A stretch of DNA of 8,157 nt from Actinomycetota bacterium (GCA_016210805.1 JACQTL010000058.1:1-8157), one strand, 5' to 3'; shown: positions 1 through 5,843, counted from the first letter of the stretch. Numbers and translations are program-made. The notes: generated by a model not told the origin, from the letters alone.

Positions 1-358
1 GCTCGATCTCGTCGTTCACCTACGAGTCCTTCTCGATGTACGTGTCGGTCTGCGGCACGTAGGCCTCGGGCTGGTAGTAGTCGTAGTAGCTCACGAAGTA
101 CTCGACCGCGTTCTCCGGGAAGAACTCCCGGAACTCGTTGGTCAGCTGCGCGGCCAGGGACTTGTTGGGAGCGATGACCAGGGTCGGCTTCTGGATCCGC
201 TCGACCGCGTGGGCGATCGTGAACGTCTTGCCGGTCCCGGTGGCCCCGAGCAGCGTGACGCGGTCCTCGCCGGCCAGGAGCCCCTCGGCCACCTCCTCGA
301 TGGCCGAGGGCTGGTCGCCGGAGGGCGCGAAGTCGGCGTGGACCTTGAAGGGAGGCAT
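1..358 (-). pseudogene. uvrB: UvrB excinuclease subunit B, N-terminal part, with an in-frame TAG stop
   Basis: UvrB is the damage-verifying helicase-like subunit of UvrABC nucleotide excision repair. The first 112 residues match the family N-terminus closely. FKVHADFAPSGDQPSAI is followed by the Walker A GATGTGKT (residues 38-45), APNKSLAAQL, and the tyrosine-rich beta-hairpin YFVSYYDYYQPEAYVPQTD (about 87-105) that clamps DNA. The frame then reads YIEKDS, TAG at 20-22, and VNDEIE up to the window edge. The family reads roughly EKD-(A/S)-S-(I/V)-NDEI there, so the TAG sits exactly where serine is expected, one base from TCG, with the frame intact on both sides. Start: ATG at 356-358; an in-frame TAG five codons upstream excludes an earlier start. 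The Shine-Dalgarno is weak (GGGG). It is divergent from the toxin-antitoxin pair across 69 bp. As read, the product would stop inside the hairpin and be non-functional. A base error near the edge is an equally good explanation, so the pseudogene label is provisional. The gene continues beyond position 1. Confidence 0.9.
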
Positions 359-389
359 CCGGCCCCGATGCTAGCGCGCCCCTCGGACA

Positions 390-408
390 CGGGACCGCGT
401 CGGTCCCG
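390..408. repeat. Perfect 8-bp inverted repeat between uvrB and the antitoxin gene
   Basis: CGGGACCG (390-397), a 3-nt spacer CGT, and CGGTCCCG (401-408) form a perfect palindrome. It lies where the -35 region of the antitoxin promoter would be expected and would fall in the 5' leader of a uvrB message. It could be an operator or a leader hairpin; the sequence cannot separate these. It is not followed by a T-run on either strand, so it is not a classical terminator. Confidence 0.5.
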
Positions 409-415
409 GCTGTGA

Positions 416-444
416 TGTATACTCCTTATGATGAGGCGTATACA
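416..444. promoter_or_regulatory. Candidate VapB operator: inverted repeat spanning the antitoxin start
   Basis: TGTATAC (416-422) and GTATACA (438-444) are perfect inverted arms 15 bp apart, enclosing the antitoxin ATG at 428. A further partial copy, GATATACC, follows at 445-452. Each GTATAC core is itself a 6-bp palindrome. Ribbon-helix-helix antitoxins usually bind such paired short palindromes over their own promoter and repress it, with the toxin as co-repressor. That role is inferred here from position and symmetry. The AT-rich sequence stands out against the GC-rich surroundings. Confidence 0.55.
418..423 (+). promoter_or_regulatory. Possible -10 element of the toxin-antitoxin promoter (TATACT)
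   Basis: TATACT matches the sigma-70 -10 consensus in five of six positions. Transcription would begin about 7 bp downstream, at about 430, essentially on the ATG codons at 428 and 431. No Shine-Dalgarno precedes either ATG, so the message may be leaderless, which is common in Actinomycetota. No good -35 is visible; the matching position lies in the 390-408 palindrome. Confidence 0.4.
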
Positions 445-646
445 GATATACCTCCCCGAGGACGTCGACGATGCCCTCGCCGCCGAGGCGGCCAGGCGGC
501 GCTCCTCGAAGGCCGCCCTCATCAGGGAGTACGTCGCCCGGCACCTCCCCCCGCTGCCCGCCCTCCACGAGGATCCCGTCACGGCGATGATCGGGAGGTT
601 CGAGGAGGATCCCGGCGGCGTGGACGAGGTGGTCTACGGACCGTGA
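428..646 (+). CDS. Ribbon-helix-helix (CopG/VapB-type) antitoxin
   Basis: This 72-residue protein has the ribbon-helix-helix layout. A short basic beta-strand, RRIQIYLPEDVDDAL (residues 3-17), is followed by two helices with the basic RRRSSKAALIREYVARHL segment. Family members dimerise through the strand and insert it into the major groove of their own operator. The acidic C-terminal region, from DPVTAMIG through EEDPGG to VDEVVYGP, is the part that typically wraps the cognate PIN toxin and blocks its active site. Two adjacent ATG codons (428 and 431) could start it; neither has a Shine-Dalgarno, which suggests a leaderless message. The stop TGA overlaps the GTG start of the next gene, so the two are translationally coupled. 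The length is normal for such antitoxins. The pairing with a PIN protein makes the VapB role likely, although the exact family name is not certain. Confidence 0.85.
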   Translation: MMRRIQIYLPEDVDDALAAEAARRRSSKAALIREYVARHLPPLPALHEDPVTAMIGRFEEDPGGVDEVVYGP

Positions 647-1041
647 GGTTCGCGGACACGAGCTTCTGGGTGGCCCTCTTCTACGCCCGGGACGCCCATC
701 ACGCCGAGGCCCGGGAGATGTGGCTCGCCAACGACGAGCCCATCGCCGTCTCGAACCACGTCCTCGGCGAGACCTGGACGTTCCTCCGCCGGCGGAGCGG
801 CCACGCCGCCGCCGTGGAAGCCGTCGAGGCGATACGGAGCTCGCGGAGGGTCCAGGTCCTCCACTGCGCCCCGGACACCGAGGAGGAGGCCTGGCGGTGG
901 CTGCGCCGCCGGCCCGAGCGGGCCTACTCCTTCGTCGACGCGTCGAGCTTCGCGGTCATGCGCCGCAAGCGGGTCCGGGAGGCCCTGGCCTTCGACGGCG
1001 ACTTCTCGGCGGCCGGTTTCGTCGAGGTCCGGCCGACCTAG
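643..1041 (+). CDS. PIN-domain ribonuclease toxin (VapC-type)
   Basis: A 132-residue PIN-domain protein of the usual VapC length. The acidic metal-binding residues are in place: D5 in FADTSFWVALF, E43 in VLGETW, D99 in YSFVDASSFAVM, and D118/D120 in AFDGDF. VapC toxins are magnesium-dependent RNases that cleave tRNA or rRNA and halt growth when freed from antitoxin. The start is GTG at 643, overlapping the antitoxin TGA (GTGA), with GAGGTGG at 626-632 as ribosome-binding site 10 bases upstream. The same frame stays open further upstream, but that part lies inside the antitoxin gene and does not resemble PIN sequence. All catalytic positions are intact, so the toxin is predicted active. Its target cannot be told from the sequence. 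The TAG stop lies 7 bp from the stop of the convergent neighbour. Confidence 0.88.
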   Translation: MRFADTSFWVALFYARDAHHAEAREMWLANDEPIAVSNHVLGETWTFLRRRSGHAAAVEAVEAIRSSRRVQVLHCAPDTEEEAWRWLRRRPERAYSFVDASSFAVMRRKRVREALAFDGDFSAAGFVEVRPT

Positions 1042-1053
1042 GCCTAGGCTAGG
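1037..1053. repeat. Tandem CCTAGG palindromes holding the stop codons of both convergent genes
   Basis: CCTAGG (1037-1042), CCTAGG (1043-1048) and CTAGG (1049-1053) are consecutive; the first twelve bases are a perfect palindrome. The plus-strand toxin gene stops at the TAG at 1039-1041 and the minus-strand gene at the TAG whose complement is 1049-1051. CTAG is usually a rare tetranucleotide in bacteria, yet it occurs three times in 17 bp. There is no room for a conventional terminator between these genes. Confidence 0.6.
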
Positions 1054-1483
1054 AGCCCATCCAGGCGTCGATGCGCTCCTGGACCTCACGGAGCCGGTTG
1101 ACCACGCCCTCCAGCACGGCCACGGCCACGCTCGGGTTCTTGATCAGGAAGGGCTTGAAGTAGATCGACTTTATGACCATCGCCTCGGTCGGCTCGGCGG
1201 CGGTGACGGTGGCGGAGCGGCGGGCGTCGGACACCAGGGCCATCTCGCCGAAGAACGCGCCGGGGCCCAGCCCGTGCTCCCGGCCCCCGACCTCCACCCG
1301 AGCCTGGCCGGCCATGATCACGTAGAGCTCGGTCCCCTCGTCGCCCTTCTCGAAGATGGCCTCCCCGGCCCGGAAGGTCCGCCGCTCCCCGATCCGGGCG
1401 ATCCGGTCCAGGTCCTCCGGGGTCAGCCCCTCGAAGAAGGGCACCTTCCTGAGGGCCTCGACCTCTTCCGGCAGCTCCTGCAT
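1049..1483 (-). CDS. Stand-alone cyclic nucleotide-binding domain protein
   Basis: This 144-residue protein is almost entirely one cyclic nucleotide-binding domain. It runs from VPFFEGLTPEDLDRIA (residues 14-29), through FRAGEAIFEKGDEGTELYVIMAGQARV, to the phosphate-binding cassette FGEMALVSDARRSATV (78-93). The cassette keeps the glutamate (E80) and arginine (R89) that contact the ribose and cyclic phosphate, so binding of cAMP or a related ligand is plausible. A C-terminal helix (about 117-141) follows, where CRP-type proteins would have a DNA-binding HTH; none is present. It is therefore not a CRP-type transcription factor but probably a regulatory subunit or sensor acting on a partner. 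Start: ATG at 1481-1483 with AGAGGTGA upstream. The frame stays open far into the next gene, but that part does not look like protein. It is 80 bp downstream of the amino-acid importer ATPase, in the same direction, and a functional link is inferred from position only. Confidence 0.85.
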   Translation of the reverse strand: MQELPEEVEALRKVPFFEGLTPEDLDRIARIGERRTFRAGEAIFEKGDEGTELYVIMAGQARVEVGGREHGLGPGAFFGEMALVSDARRSATVTAAEPTEAMVIKSIYFKPFLIKNPSVAVAVLEGVVNRLREVQERIDAWMGS

Positions 1484-1518
1484 GGCTCGCTCACCTCTTC
1501 CTCGATCGCTCGTTCCCG

Positions 1519-1538
1519 GGGCATGGTCGGGCATGCCC
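1519..1538 (-). repeat. Hairpin between importer ATPase and cyclic-nucleotide protein genes
   Basis: GGGCATG (1519-1525) and CATGCCC (1532-1538) form a 7-bp stem with a 6-nt loop in the 80-bp gap 1484-1563. No T-run follows on the minus strand, so it is not a canonical intrinsic terminator. It could lower expression of the downstream gene or protect the end of the importer message. The rest of this gap holds only the ribosome-binding site of the downstream gene. Confidence 0.4.
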
Positions 1539-1563
1539 TCGGCGGGTGTCCAGTCCACCCCGC

Positions 1564-2292
1564 TCAGAGGCGCCCGGCGTCGATGATCCTCTGGAGGAAC
1601 TGCTTGGTCCGCGGGTGCTGAGGCTCGGAGAAGATCCGCTCGGGCGGGCCCTCCTCCAGGATCGACCCGTCGTGGAGGAAGCACACCCGGTCGGCGATGT
1701 CCCTGGCGAACCCCATCTCGTGCGTCGCGATCAGCATCGTCATGCCGGCCTCGGCCAGGCCCCGGATCACGTTCAGGACCTCGGCGACCAGCTCCGGGTC
1801 CAGCGCGCTGGTCACCTCGTCGAGGAGCATGATGTCCGGCCCCATCGCCAGGGCCCTGACGATGGCCACCCGCTGCTGCTGCCCGCCGGACAGGCGGTCG
1901 GGGAACTCGTCGGCCTTGTCCTCCAGGCCGAACCGCTCCAGCAGTACGTGGGCCTCGGTCACCGCCTCGTCCCTGGACTTCTTGAGCACGCGGATCGGGG
2001 CCAGCGTGATGTTGCGGAGCACCGTCATGTGCGGGAACAGGTTGAAGGCCTGGAACACGATCCCGATGTGCCGCCGGATCCGGTTCACGTCGACGCCCTC
2101 GGCCGTGATCTCCTCGCCGTCCACCACGATCCGCCCGCTCTCGATCGGCTCCAGGAGGTTCACGCACTTGAGCAGGGTGGACTTCCCCGAGCCCGACGCC
2201 CCGATCAGGCAGATCACCTCGTGGGGGGCCACGGACAGGTCGATCCCCCGCAGCACCTTGAGGTCCCCGTACGCCTGGTGGACCTCCTCCAT
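1564..2292 (-). CDS. Polar amino-acid ABC importer, ATP-binding protein (GlnQ/HisP-like)
   Basis: A 242-residue ATPase that powers the neighbouring importer on the cytoplasmic face. All motifs are present: an A-loop tyrosine (Y8), Walker A GASGSGKST (31-39), Q-loop FQAFNLFPHMTV (Q81), signature LSGGQQQR (134-141), Walker B IMLLDEVTSALDPE (D158, E159) and the switch histidine in IATHEMGFA (H191). The Q-loop wording and the TSALDPE D-loop are characteristic of the polar amino-acid uptake family. Start: ATG at 2290-2292 with GAGG eight bases upstream. The family usually has a few more residues before the first strand, and AIL precedes this ATG in frame, so a start at the CTG overlapping the permease stop (2311-2313) is a less likely alternative. 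The gap to the permease gene is 17 bp. Confidence 0.93.
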   Translation of the reverse strand: MEEVHQAYGDLKVLRGIDLSVAPHEVICLIGASGSGKSTLLKCVNLLEPIESGRIVVDGEEITAEGVDVNRIRRHIGIVFQAFNLFPHMTVLRNITLAPIRVLKKSRDEAVTEAHVLLERFGLEDKADEFPDRLSGGQQQRVAIVRALAMGPDIMLLDEVTSALDPELVAEVLNVIRGLAEAGMTMLIATHEMGFARDIADRVCFLHDGSILEEGPPERIFSEPQHPRTKQFLQRIIDAGRL

Positions 2293-2309
2293 GAGGATGG
2301 CCTCGCCGC

Positions 2310-3203
2310 TCAGAACGCTCCCCCCGCCCTCCGCTTCCGCTGGTCCCTGGCGATCATGTAGTCGGTGAGCCGCGCCAACGGGATGGTCAGGGCCACGAAC
2401 AGGATCGCCGCCACGACGAACCCTGCGAAGTTGAAGTACTTGGTGCTGTAGGCCTGCGCTCGCCGGACCCCCTCGACAAGGCCGATTGCCGCCACGAGCG
2501 CGGTGTCCTTCTGGAGCCCGATGAAGTCGTTCAGCAGCGGGGGGATCACCCGCCGGATGGCCTGGGGCAGCACGACGTGGCGAAGGGCCTGGCCCCTGGA
2601 AAGCCCCAGCGAGCGGGCGGCCGCGGTCTGGCTCTCGTGGATGGACTCGATGCCGGCCCGGTAGACCTCGGCGACGTACGCGGAGTACACGAGGGTGAGC
2701 GATATGACCCCGTACTGGAACTGGGACAGCCCGGAGATGCCGGCCAGGGACAGCCCGGGCAGACCGAAGGCCACGATGAACAGCACCAGCAGCAGGGGCA
2801 TCCCCCGGAAGAAGTCGATGTAGGCGATAGTGACCAACCGGATCGGGAAGAACGCCGGGCCGGGAAGGCTACGCAGCACCGCCAGGATCAGGGCGAACAC
2901 GAGCACCAGGACCTCGGCCAGCAGGAACATCTGGACGTTGATCAGGAACCCCCGGGCCACGGACGGGAAGGCCCGGACCAGGTGCTCGGGGGAGAAGAAC
3001 CCGCGCTGGACGAGCCGCGCCCCCGGAGCAGTGGCCAGGATCACCGCGATGATCGCGAAGAACGCGATCGTGCTGATGGTGGCGATGACGACTCCGCGCT
3101 TGCCCCCGAACACGCGGGAGCGCCGCGAGCCGCGAGGAGGGCCGGTCGCCCCGCCCGGCATACCTGCCTGGGCGATATCGGGCTCCGGCCCTCCCACGGC
3201 CAC
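2310..3203 (-). CDS. Polar amino-acid ABC importer, inner-membrane permease
   Basis: A 297-residue permease of the His/Glu/Gln/Arg uptake family. After a Gly/Pro/Arg-rich cytoplasmic leader (1-36) comes a first hydrophobic segment (about 38-59), then further membrane segments around 88-110, 121-150, 165-180, 235-242 and 258-278. The family motif FRGMPLLLVLF is at 132-142. The EAA coupling loop, AARSLGLSRGQALRHVVLPQA (about 195-215), carries the conserved glycine and docks on the ATPase. Start: GTG at 3201-3203, 18 bp after the binding-protein stop, with a weak GGAG. An in-frame ATG at 3159-3161 with AGG upstream would remove 14 leader residues and is a real alternative. The binding protein and ATPase on either side make the importer assignment firm; the exact amino acid is not determined. 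Confidence 0.92.
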   Translation of the reverse strand: MAVGGPEPDIAQAGMPGGATGPPRGSRRSRVFGGKRGVVIATISTIAFFAIIAVILATAPGARLVQRGFFSPEHLVRAFPSVARGFLINVQMFLLAEVLVLVFALILAVLRSLPGPAFFPIRLVTIAYIDFFRGMPLLLVLFIVAFGLPGLSLAGISGLSQFQYGVISLTLVYSAYVAEVYRAGIESIHESQTAAARSLGLSRGQALRHVVLPQAIRRVIPPLLNDFIGLQKDTALVAAIGLVEGVRRAQAYSTKYFNFAGFVVAAILFVALTIPLARLTDYMIARDQRKRRAGGAF

Positions 3204-3221
3204 GTGCTCAGCCGGCTCCGG

Positions 3222-4040
3222 CTACGGCTCGAAGACCGGCAGGTCCACGCTCCCGGGGAAGTACTGGTCCTGGAGCTCGTCCAGGGACCCATCGTCCTTC
3301 AGGGCCTGGATCGCCGCGTCGATGCACGGCTTCAACGGGCTGCCGTCCTCCATGGCCAGGCCGTACTCCTCGTTGGTGATGAACTGGCCGATCACCTCGA
3401 GCGCGACGTCCTCCGAGCCGTCCCGGATCCCGACCGCGATCGGCACGTCGATGATCTGGACGTCGATCGTCCCCGCCTTCAGGGCCGCGGCCGCCGCGTC
3501 GGTCGTGTCGAACTGGCTGACCGCCTCGGAGAGCTCCAGGTTGGCCTCGATGTAGTCGAGCCCGGTGGTTCCCGCCTCGGCGCCGAACTTCGCGTCGGCG
3601 AGGTCGGCCACGCTGGTCGCGCCGGCGAACTCGCTGTCGGCCCGGACCAGGATGCCCTGGTTGGCCTCGAAGTAGGGCGCGCTGAAGTCGACGGAGTCCT
3701 CGCGCTCCTCGGTGATCGTGATCTCCGAGACGCCGACGTCCCAGGTCTTGTCGCCGGGGGCGTAGAGCTGGTCGAAGGCGATGTTGACCCACTCGACGTT
3801 CTCGACGCCCATCTGGTCGGCGATCGCGTCGATCATCTCGCCCTCCGACCCCGTCGGGTCGGCCTGCTCGCCGATCAGGAACGGCTCGTAGTAGGGGAAC
3901 TCGGCCGCGACGGTGAGCGTCCCCTCGGTCTTGAGCGGCGGCGGGTCGCAGCCCTCCGCCACCACGCCGTCCCCGCCGCCGTCGCAGGCGGCGGCGACCA
4001 CGGCGAACGCGAGCAACGTTACGATCAGTGGTCTCCGCAC
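3222..4040 (-). CDS. Lipoprotein amino-acid-binding protein of the ABC importer (SBP family 3)
   Basis: This 272-residue solute-binding lipoprotein captures the substrate outside the membrane and delivers it to the permease. The N-terminus MRRPLIVTLLAFAVVAAAC is a short basic segment, a hydrophobic stretch and a lipobox with Cys19 as the lipidation site. A Gly-rich linker follows, then the family-3 fold: GTLTVAAEFPYYEPF, EGEMIDAIADQMG, DVGVSEITITEERE with the ligand-carboxylate arginine R113, VDFSAPYFEANQGILV, the GTT motif (157-159) and IDVQIIDVPIA. Two further cysteines (C31 and C239) could form a disulfide. Start: the GTG at 4038-4040 was chosen because AGGAGG lies ten bases upstream and the signal peptide begins directly. 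The frame runs to 4112, but that extension would bury the signal sequence. First gene of the importer operon; TAG stop. Confidence 0.92.
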   Translation of the reverse strand: MRRPLIVTLLAFAVVAAACDGGGDGVVAEGCDPPPLKTEGTLTVAAEFPYYEPFLIGEQADPTGSEGEMIDAIADQMGVENVEWVNIAFDQLYAPGDKTWDVGVSEITITEEREDSVDFSAPYFEANQGILVRADSEFAGATSVADLADAKFGAEAGTTGLDYIEANLELSEAVSQFDTTDAAAAALKAGTIDVQIIDVPIAVGIRDGSEDVALEVIGQFITNEEYGLAMEDGSPLKPCIDAAIQALKDDGSLDELQDQYFPGSVDLPVFEP

Positions 4041-4074
4041 GAGCGTCCCCCCTCCTGGGTCCTCGTTAACTCGT

Positions 4075-4095
4075 CGAGGCCGAAGCCTAGCCTCA
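4075..4095 (-). repeat. Small hairpin with UUCG loop in the gap before the binding-protein gene
   Basis: On the minus strand AGGC-TTCG-GCCT (4088 to 4077) can form a 4-bp stem with a cUUCGg tetraloop. An alternative pairing, GAGGC with GCCTC (about 4076-4094), is also possible. It follows the exporter permease gene and could help end or stabilise that message. No T-run follows, and it overlaps the proposed -10 of the next operon, so its role is unclear. Confidence 0.25.
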
Positions 4096-4112
4096 GGTCC
4101 GAGCCCCTGCAA
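4084..4112 (-). promoter_or_regulatory. Possible promoter of the amino-acid importer operon
   Basis: Minus-strand TTGCAG (4112-4107) and TAGGCT (4089-4084) are separated by 17 bp, the optimal spacing. The TAGGCT form of -10 is common in Actinomycetota. Transcription would start near 4077, giving a leader of about 37 nt before the GTG of the binding-protein gene. The match is modest and the call rests largely on position: this 78-bp gap is the only sizeable one between two minus-strand gene clusters. Confidence 0.35.
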
Positions 4113-4118
4113 GACAGG

Positions 4119-4907
4119 CTACCGGCGGGGCTCCCACCTGAAGTACCGGACGGCCAGGACCAGTCCGCCCACCGCCCACATCCCCATGACCAGGAGGTCC
4201 CAGGGCCGGAACGCGCTCCGCCCGGGGAACGGGAAGTACGAGGCCAGCATGGCGTCCGAGAAGTGGCGCACGGGGAACAGCCGGGCCAGCCAGTCCAGCC
4301 AGGCGGGGAGCTCGGCGGGGTCGTAGGGGATGAACACCTGGGAGATGAAGAGAAGGGGCAGGATCGTCGCGTTCACCACCGCGGGGGCAGCCTCCGCGTT
4401 GGGGATCAGGGCGGAGACGGCCAGGCCCAGGGTGCAGAACGTGGCCGCGCCGACGGCCAGGGTGGCCAGGAACGCGGGGAGGGTCGACGTGGGCACCTCG
4501 GCGTCGTAGAAGGCCGCCCCGAACGCCACCACGATCGCGACCAGGAGGATCGCGATCGAGACGGCGTGGGCGATCCGCCCGGCCAGGTAGGCTCGGCCGG
4601 GGATCGGCGAGCCCCGGATCCGCTTGAGGACCCCCGAGTCCCGCTGGAACGTCACCGACATCCCTATGTTCGTGTAGCAGGCCGTGATCACCGAGAACAC
4701 CGCGATCAGCGGCACGTACACGGTCGACGTGGAGATGGTCCCGTGGGGCCCGAGGTCCACGGTCCCGCCGCCGAAAAGCACCGTGAAGATGACCAGGAAC
4801 ATCAGCGGGAACGCGAACGTGAAGAAGGCGGAGGCCGGGTTCCGCCAGAAGGCCCGGTTCGTGAACCGGACCTGGCGGAGGACCAGGCGCAGCTCACCCC
4901 TCGCCAT
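4119..4907 (-). CDS. ABC-2 type exporter, membrane protein
   Basis: A 262-residue ABC-2 family membrane protein, the usual length, with six hydrophobic segments: about 26-47, 64-84, 112-133, 144-166, 175-195 and 238-254. Family landmarks are present. The cytoplasmic coupling stretch FQRDSGVLKRIRGSPIP (87-103) lies between the second and third segments. The extracellular loop FIPYDPAELPAWLDWLARLFPVRHF (about 192-216) is typical of drug, antibiotic or polysaccharide exporters of this type. The start is ATG at 4905-4907, 14 bp inside the ATPase gene, with a strong GGAGGGG site, so synthesis is probably coupled. The substrate cannot be inferred from the sequence; self-resistance or lipid/polymer export are both common in the family. 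It ends in TAG and appears to be the last gene of the coaE-led cluster. Confidence 0.88.
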   Translation of the reverse strand: MARGELRLVLRQVRFTNRAFWRNPASAFFTFAFPLMFLVIFTVLFGGGTVDLGPHGTISTSTVYVPLIAVFSVITACYTNIGMSVTFQRDSGVLKRIRGSPIPGRAYLAGRIAHAVSIAILLVAIVVAFGAAFYDAEVPTSTLPAFLATLAVGAATFCTLGLAVSALIPNAEAAPAVVNATILPLLFISQVFIPYDPAELPAWLDWLARLFPVRHFSDAMLASYFPFPGRSAFRPWDLLVMGMWAVGGLVLAVRYFRWEPRR

Positions 4908-5829
4908 CCGCCCCCTCCCCCTCGTCCGCCGCCGCGCCGCCCGTGATCTGGAGGTAGACGTCCTCCAGCGAGGGCCGGCGGACCTCGAGCCCCTCGAGCT
5001 CGAGGTCCCTCGCCACGGCCCACCCGGTCAGGTCGTGGAGGACCCGGGTGGGCTCCGCCGTGATGAGCTCCACCCATCCCTCGCCGCCCCGCACGGCCTC
5101 CTCGGCCAGGGAGGGGGGCAGGCCCGCCTCCTCCGGGGCCCGGAACCGGACCACGGTCTCGGCCAGGTGCCTTCCGGCCAGGGTGGCCGGAGGGCCCTCC
5201 GCGACGATCTCTCCCCGGACGATCACGCCGACCCGGTCGGACAGGGCCTGGGCCTCGTCCATGTAGTGCGTGGTCAGAAGGATCGTCTTCCCGAGATCGG
5301 CCAGCCCCCTGACCAGGCCCCAGGCGTTCCTCCGGGCGGACGGGTCGAACCCCGTGGTCGGCTCGTCCATGAACAGGAGCGGTGGGTCACCGGCCAGGGC
5401 CACGGCCACGTCGAGCCGGCGCTGCTGGCCACCGGACAGCCGGAGGACCCTCGTGTCCCGCTCGGCGGAGAGCCCCACCAGCTCGAGGACCTCGTCCGCC
5501 GACCGGGGGGCCGGGTACGCGGCCCGGTACTGGTCCACGGTCTCGGCCGCGGTCAGGTACGGGTCGAGGCCGGCGGACTGGAGCACGATCCCGACCCGCT
5601 CCCGGAAGTCCCGTTCCCCTCGCGCCGGGTCGAAGCCCAGGACGGAGACGTCCCCGGCATCTCGCCGGCGGTGGCCCTCCAGGATCTCCACCGTGGTCGT
5701 CTTCCCGGCCCCGTTCGGCCCGAGGAGGGCGTACACCTCGCCCTCCGACACGGAGAAGTCGACCCCCCGAACGGCCTCCACCGCCCCGTAGGACTTCCTG
5801 AGCCCACCGACCTCGATCGCCGCCGCCAC
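4894..5829 (-). CDS. ABC-2 type exporter, ATP-binding protein
   Basis: A 311-residue ATPase of the drug/antibiotic exporter type (CcmA-like). Motifs: A-loop SYG (Y14), Walker A GPNGAGKT (37-44), Q-loop LQSAGLDPYLT (Q84), signature LSGGQQRR (131-138), Walker B LLFMDEPTTGFDP (D155, E156) and switch histidine in LLTTHYMDEA (H188). A C-terminal regulatory domain of about 95 residues ends with RPSLEDVYLQITG, typical of the family. It is followed by an acidic Gly/Glu tail, which is encoded by the purine-rich DNA that serves as ribosome-binding site of the permease gene. Start: GTG at 5827-5829, preceded by GGAGGGG; an upstream open frame lies inside the DUF2203 gene and is not protein-like. The gap to the upstream gene is 14 bp and it overlaps the permease gene by 14 bp, so the two proteins surely work as one transporter. 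Confidence 0.92.
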   Translation of the reverse strand: MAAAIEVGGLRKSYGAVEAVRGVDFSVSEGEVYALLGPNGAGKTTTVEILEGHRRRDAGDVSVLGFDPARGERDFRERVGIVLQSAGLDPYLTAAETVDQYRAAYPAPRSADEVLELVGLSAERDTRVLRLSGGQQRRLDVAVALAGDPPLLFMDEPTTGFDPSARRNAWGLVRGLADLGKTILLTTHYMDEAQALSDRVGVIVRGEIVAEGPPATLAGRHLAETVVRFRAPEEAGLPPSLAEEAVRGGEGWVELITAEPTRVLHDLTGWAVARDLELEGLEVRRPSLEDVYLQITGGAAADEGEGADGEG

Positions 5830-5843
5830 CGGTCCCCTCCGCC

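Noticed and set aside
20..22. Reassignment of UAG to an amino acid to explain the uvrB stop
   Set aside because: TAG is the terminal codon of five other genes in the window at positions where the family proteins end, so it functions as a stop here.
412..642. N-terminal extension of the PIN toxin upstream of the GTG at 643
   Set aside because: It lies inside the antitoxin gene in another frame, is Arg/Pro-rich, and the PIN fold begins exactly at the GTG.
1484..2167. N-terminal extension of the cyclic-nucleotide-binding protein to 372 residues
   Set aside because: The extra sequence is an out-of-frame reading of the importer ATPase gene, rich in Arg/Gly/Asp. The ATG at 1483 has a good ribosome-binding site and starts the domain directly.
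2577..4946. A 789-codon open frame on the plus strand across the importer and exporter genes
   Set aside because: It is antisense to four well-supported genes (importer permease and binding protein, both exporter genes). It is full of Gly/Arg/Asp/Pro/His low-complexity translation and matches no family. Long antisense frames are expected at this GC content.
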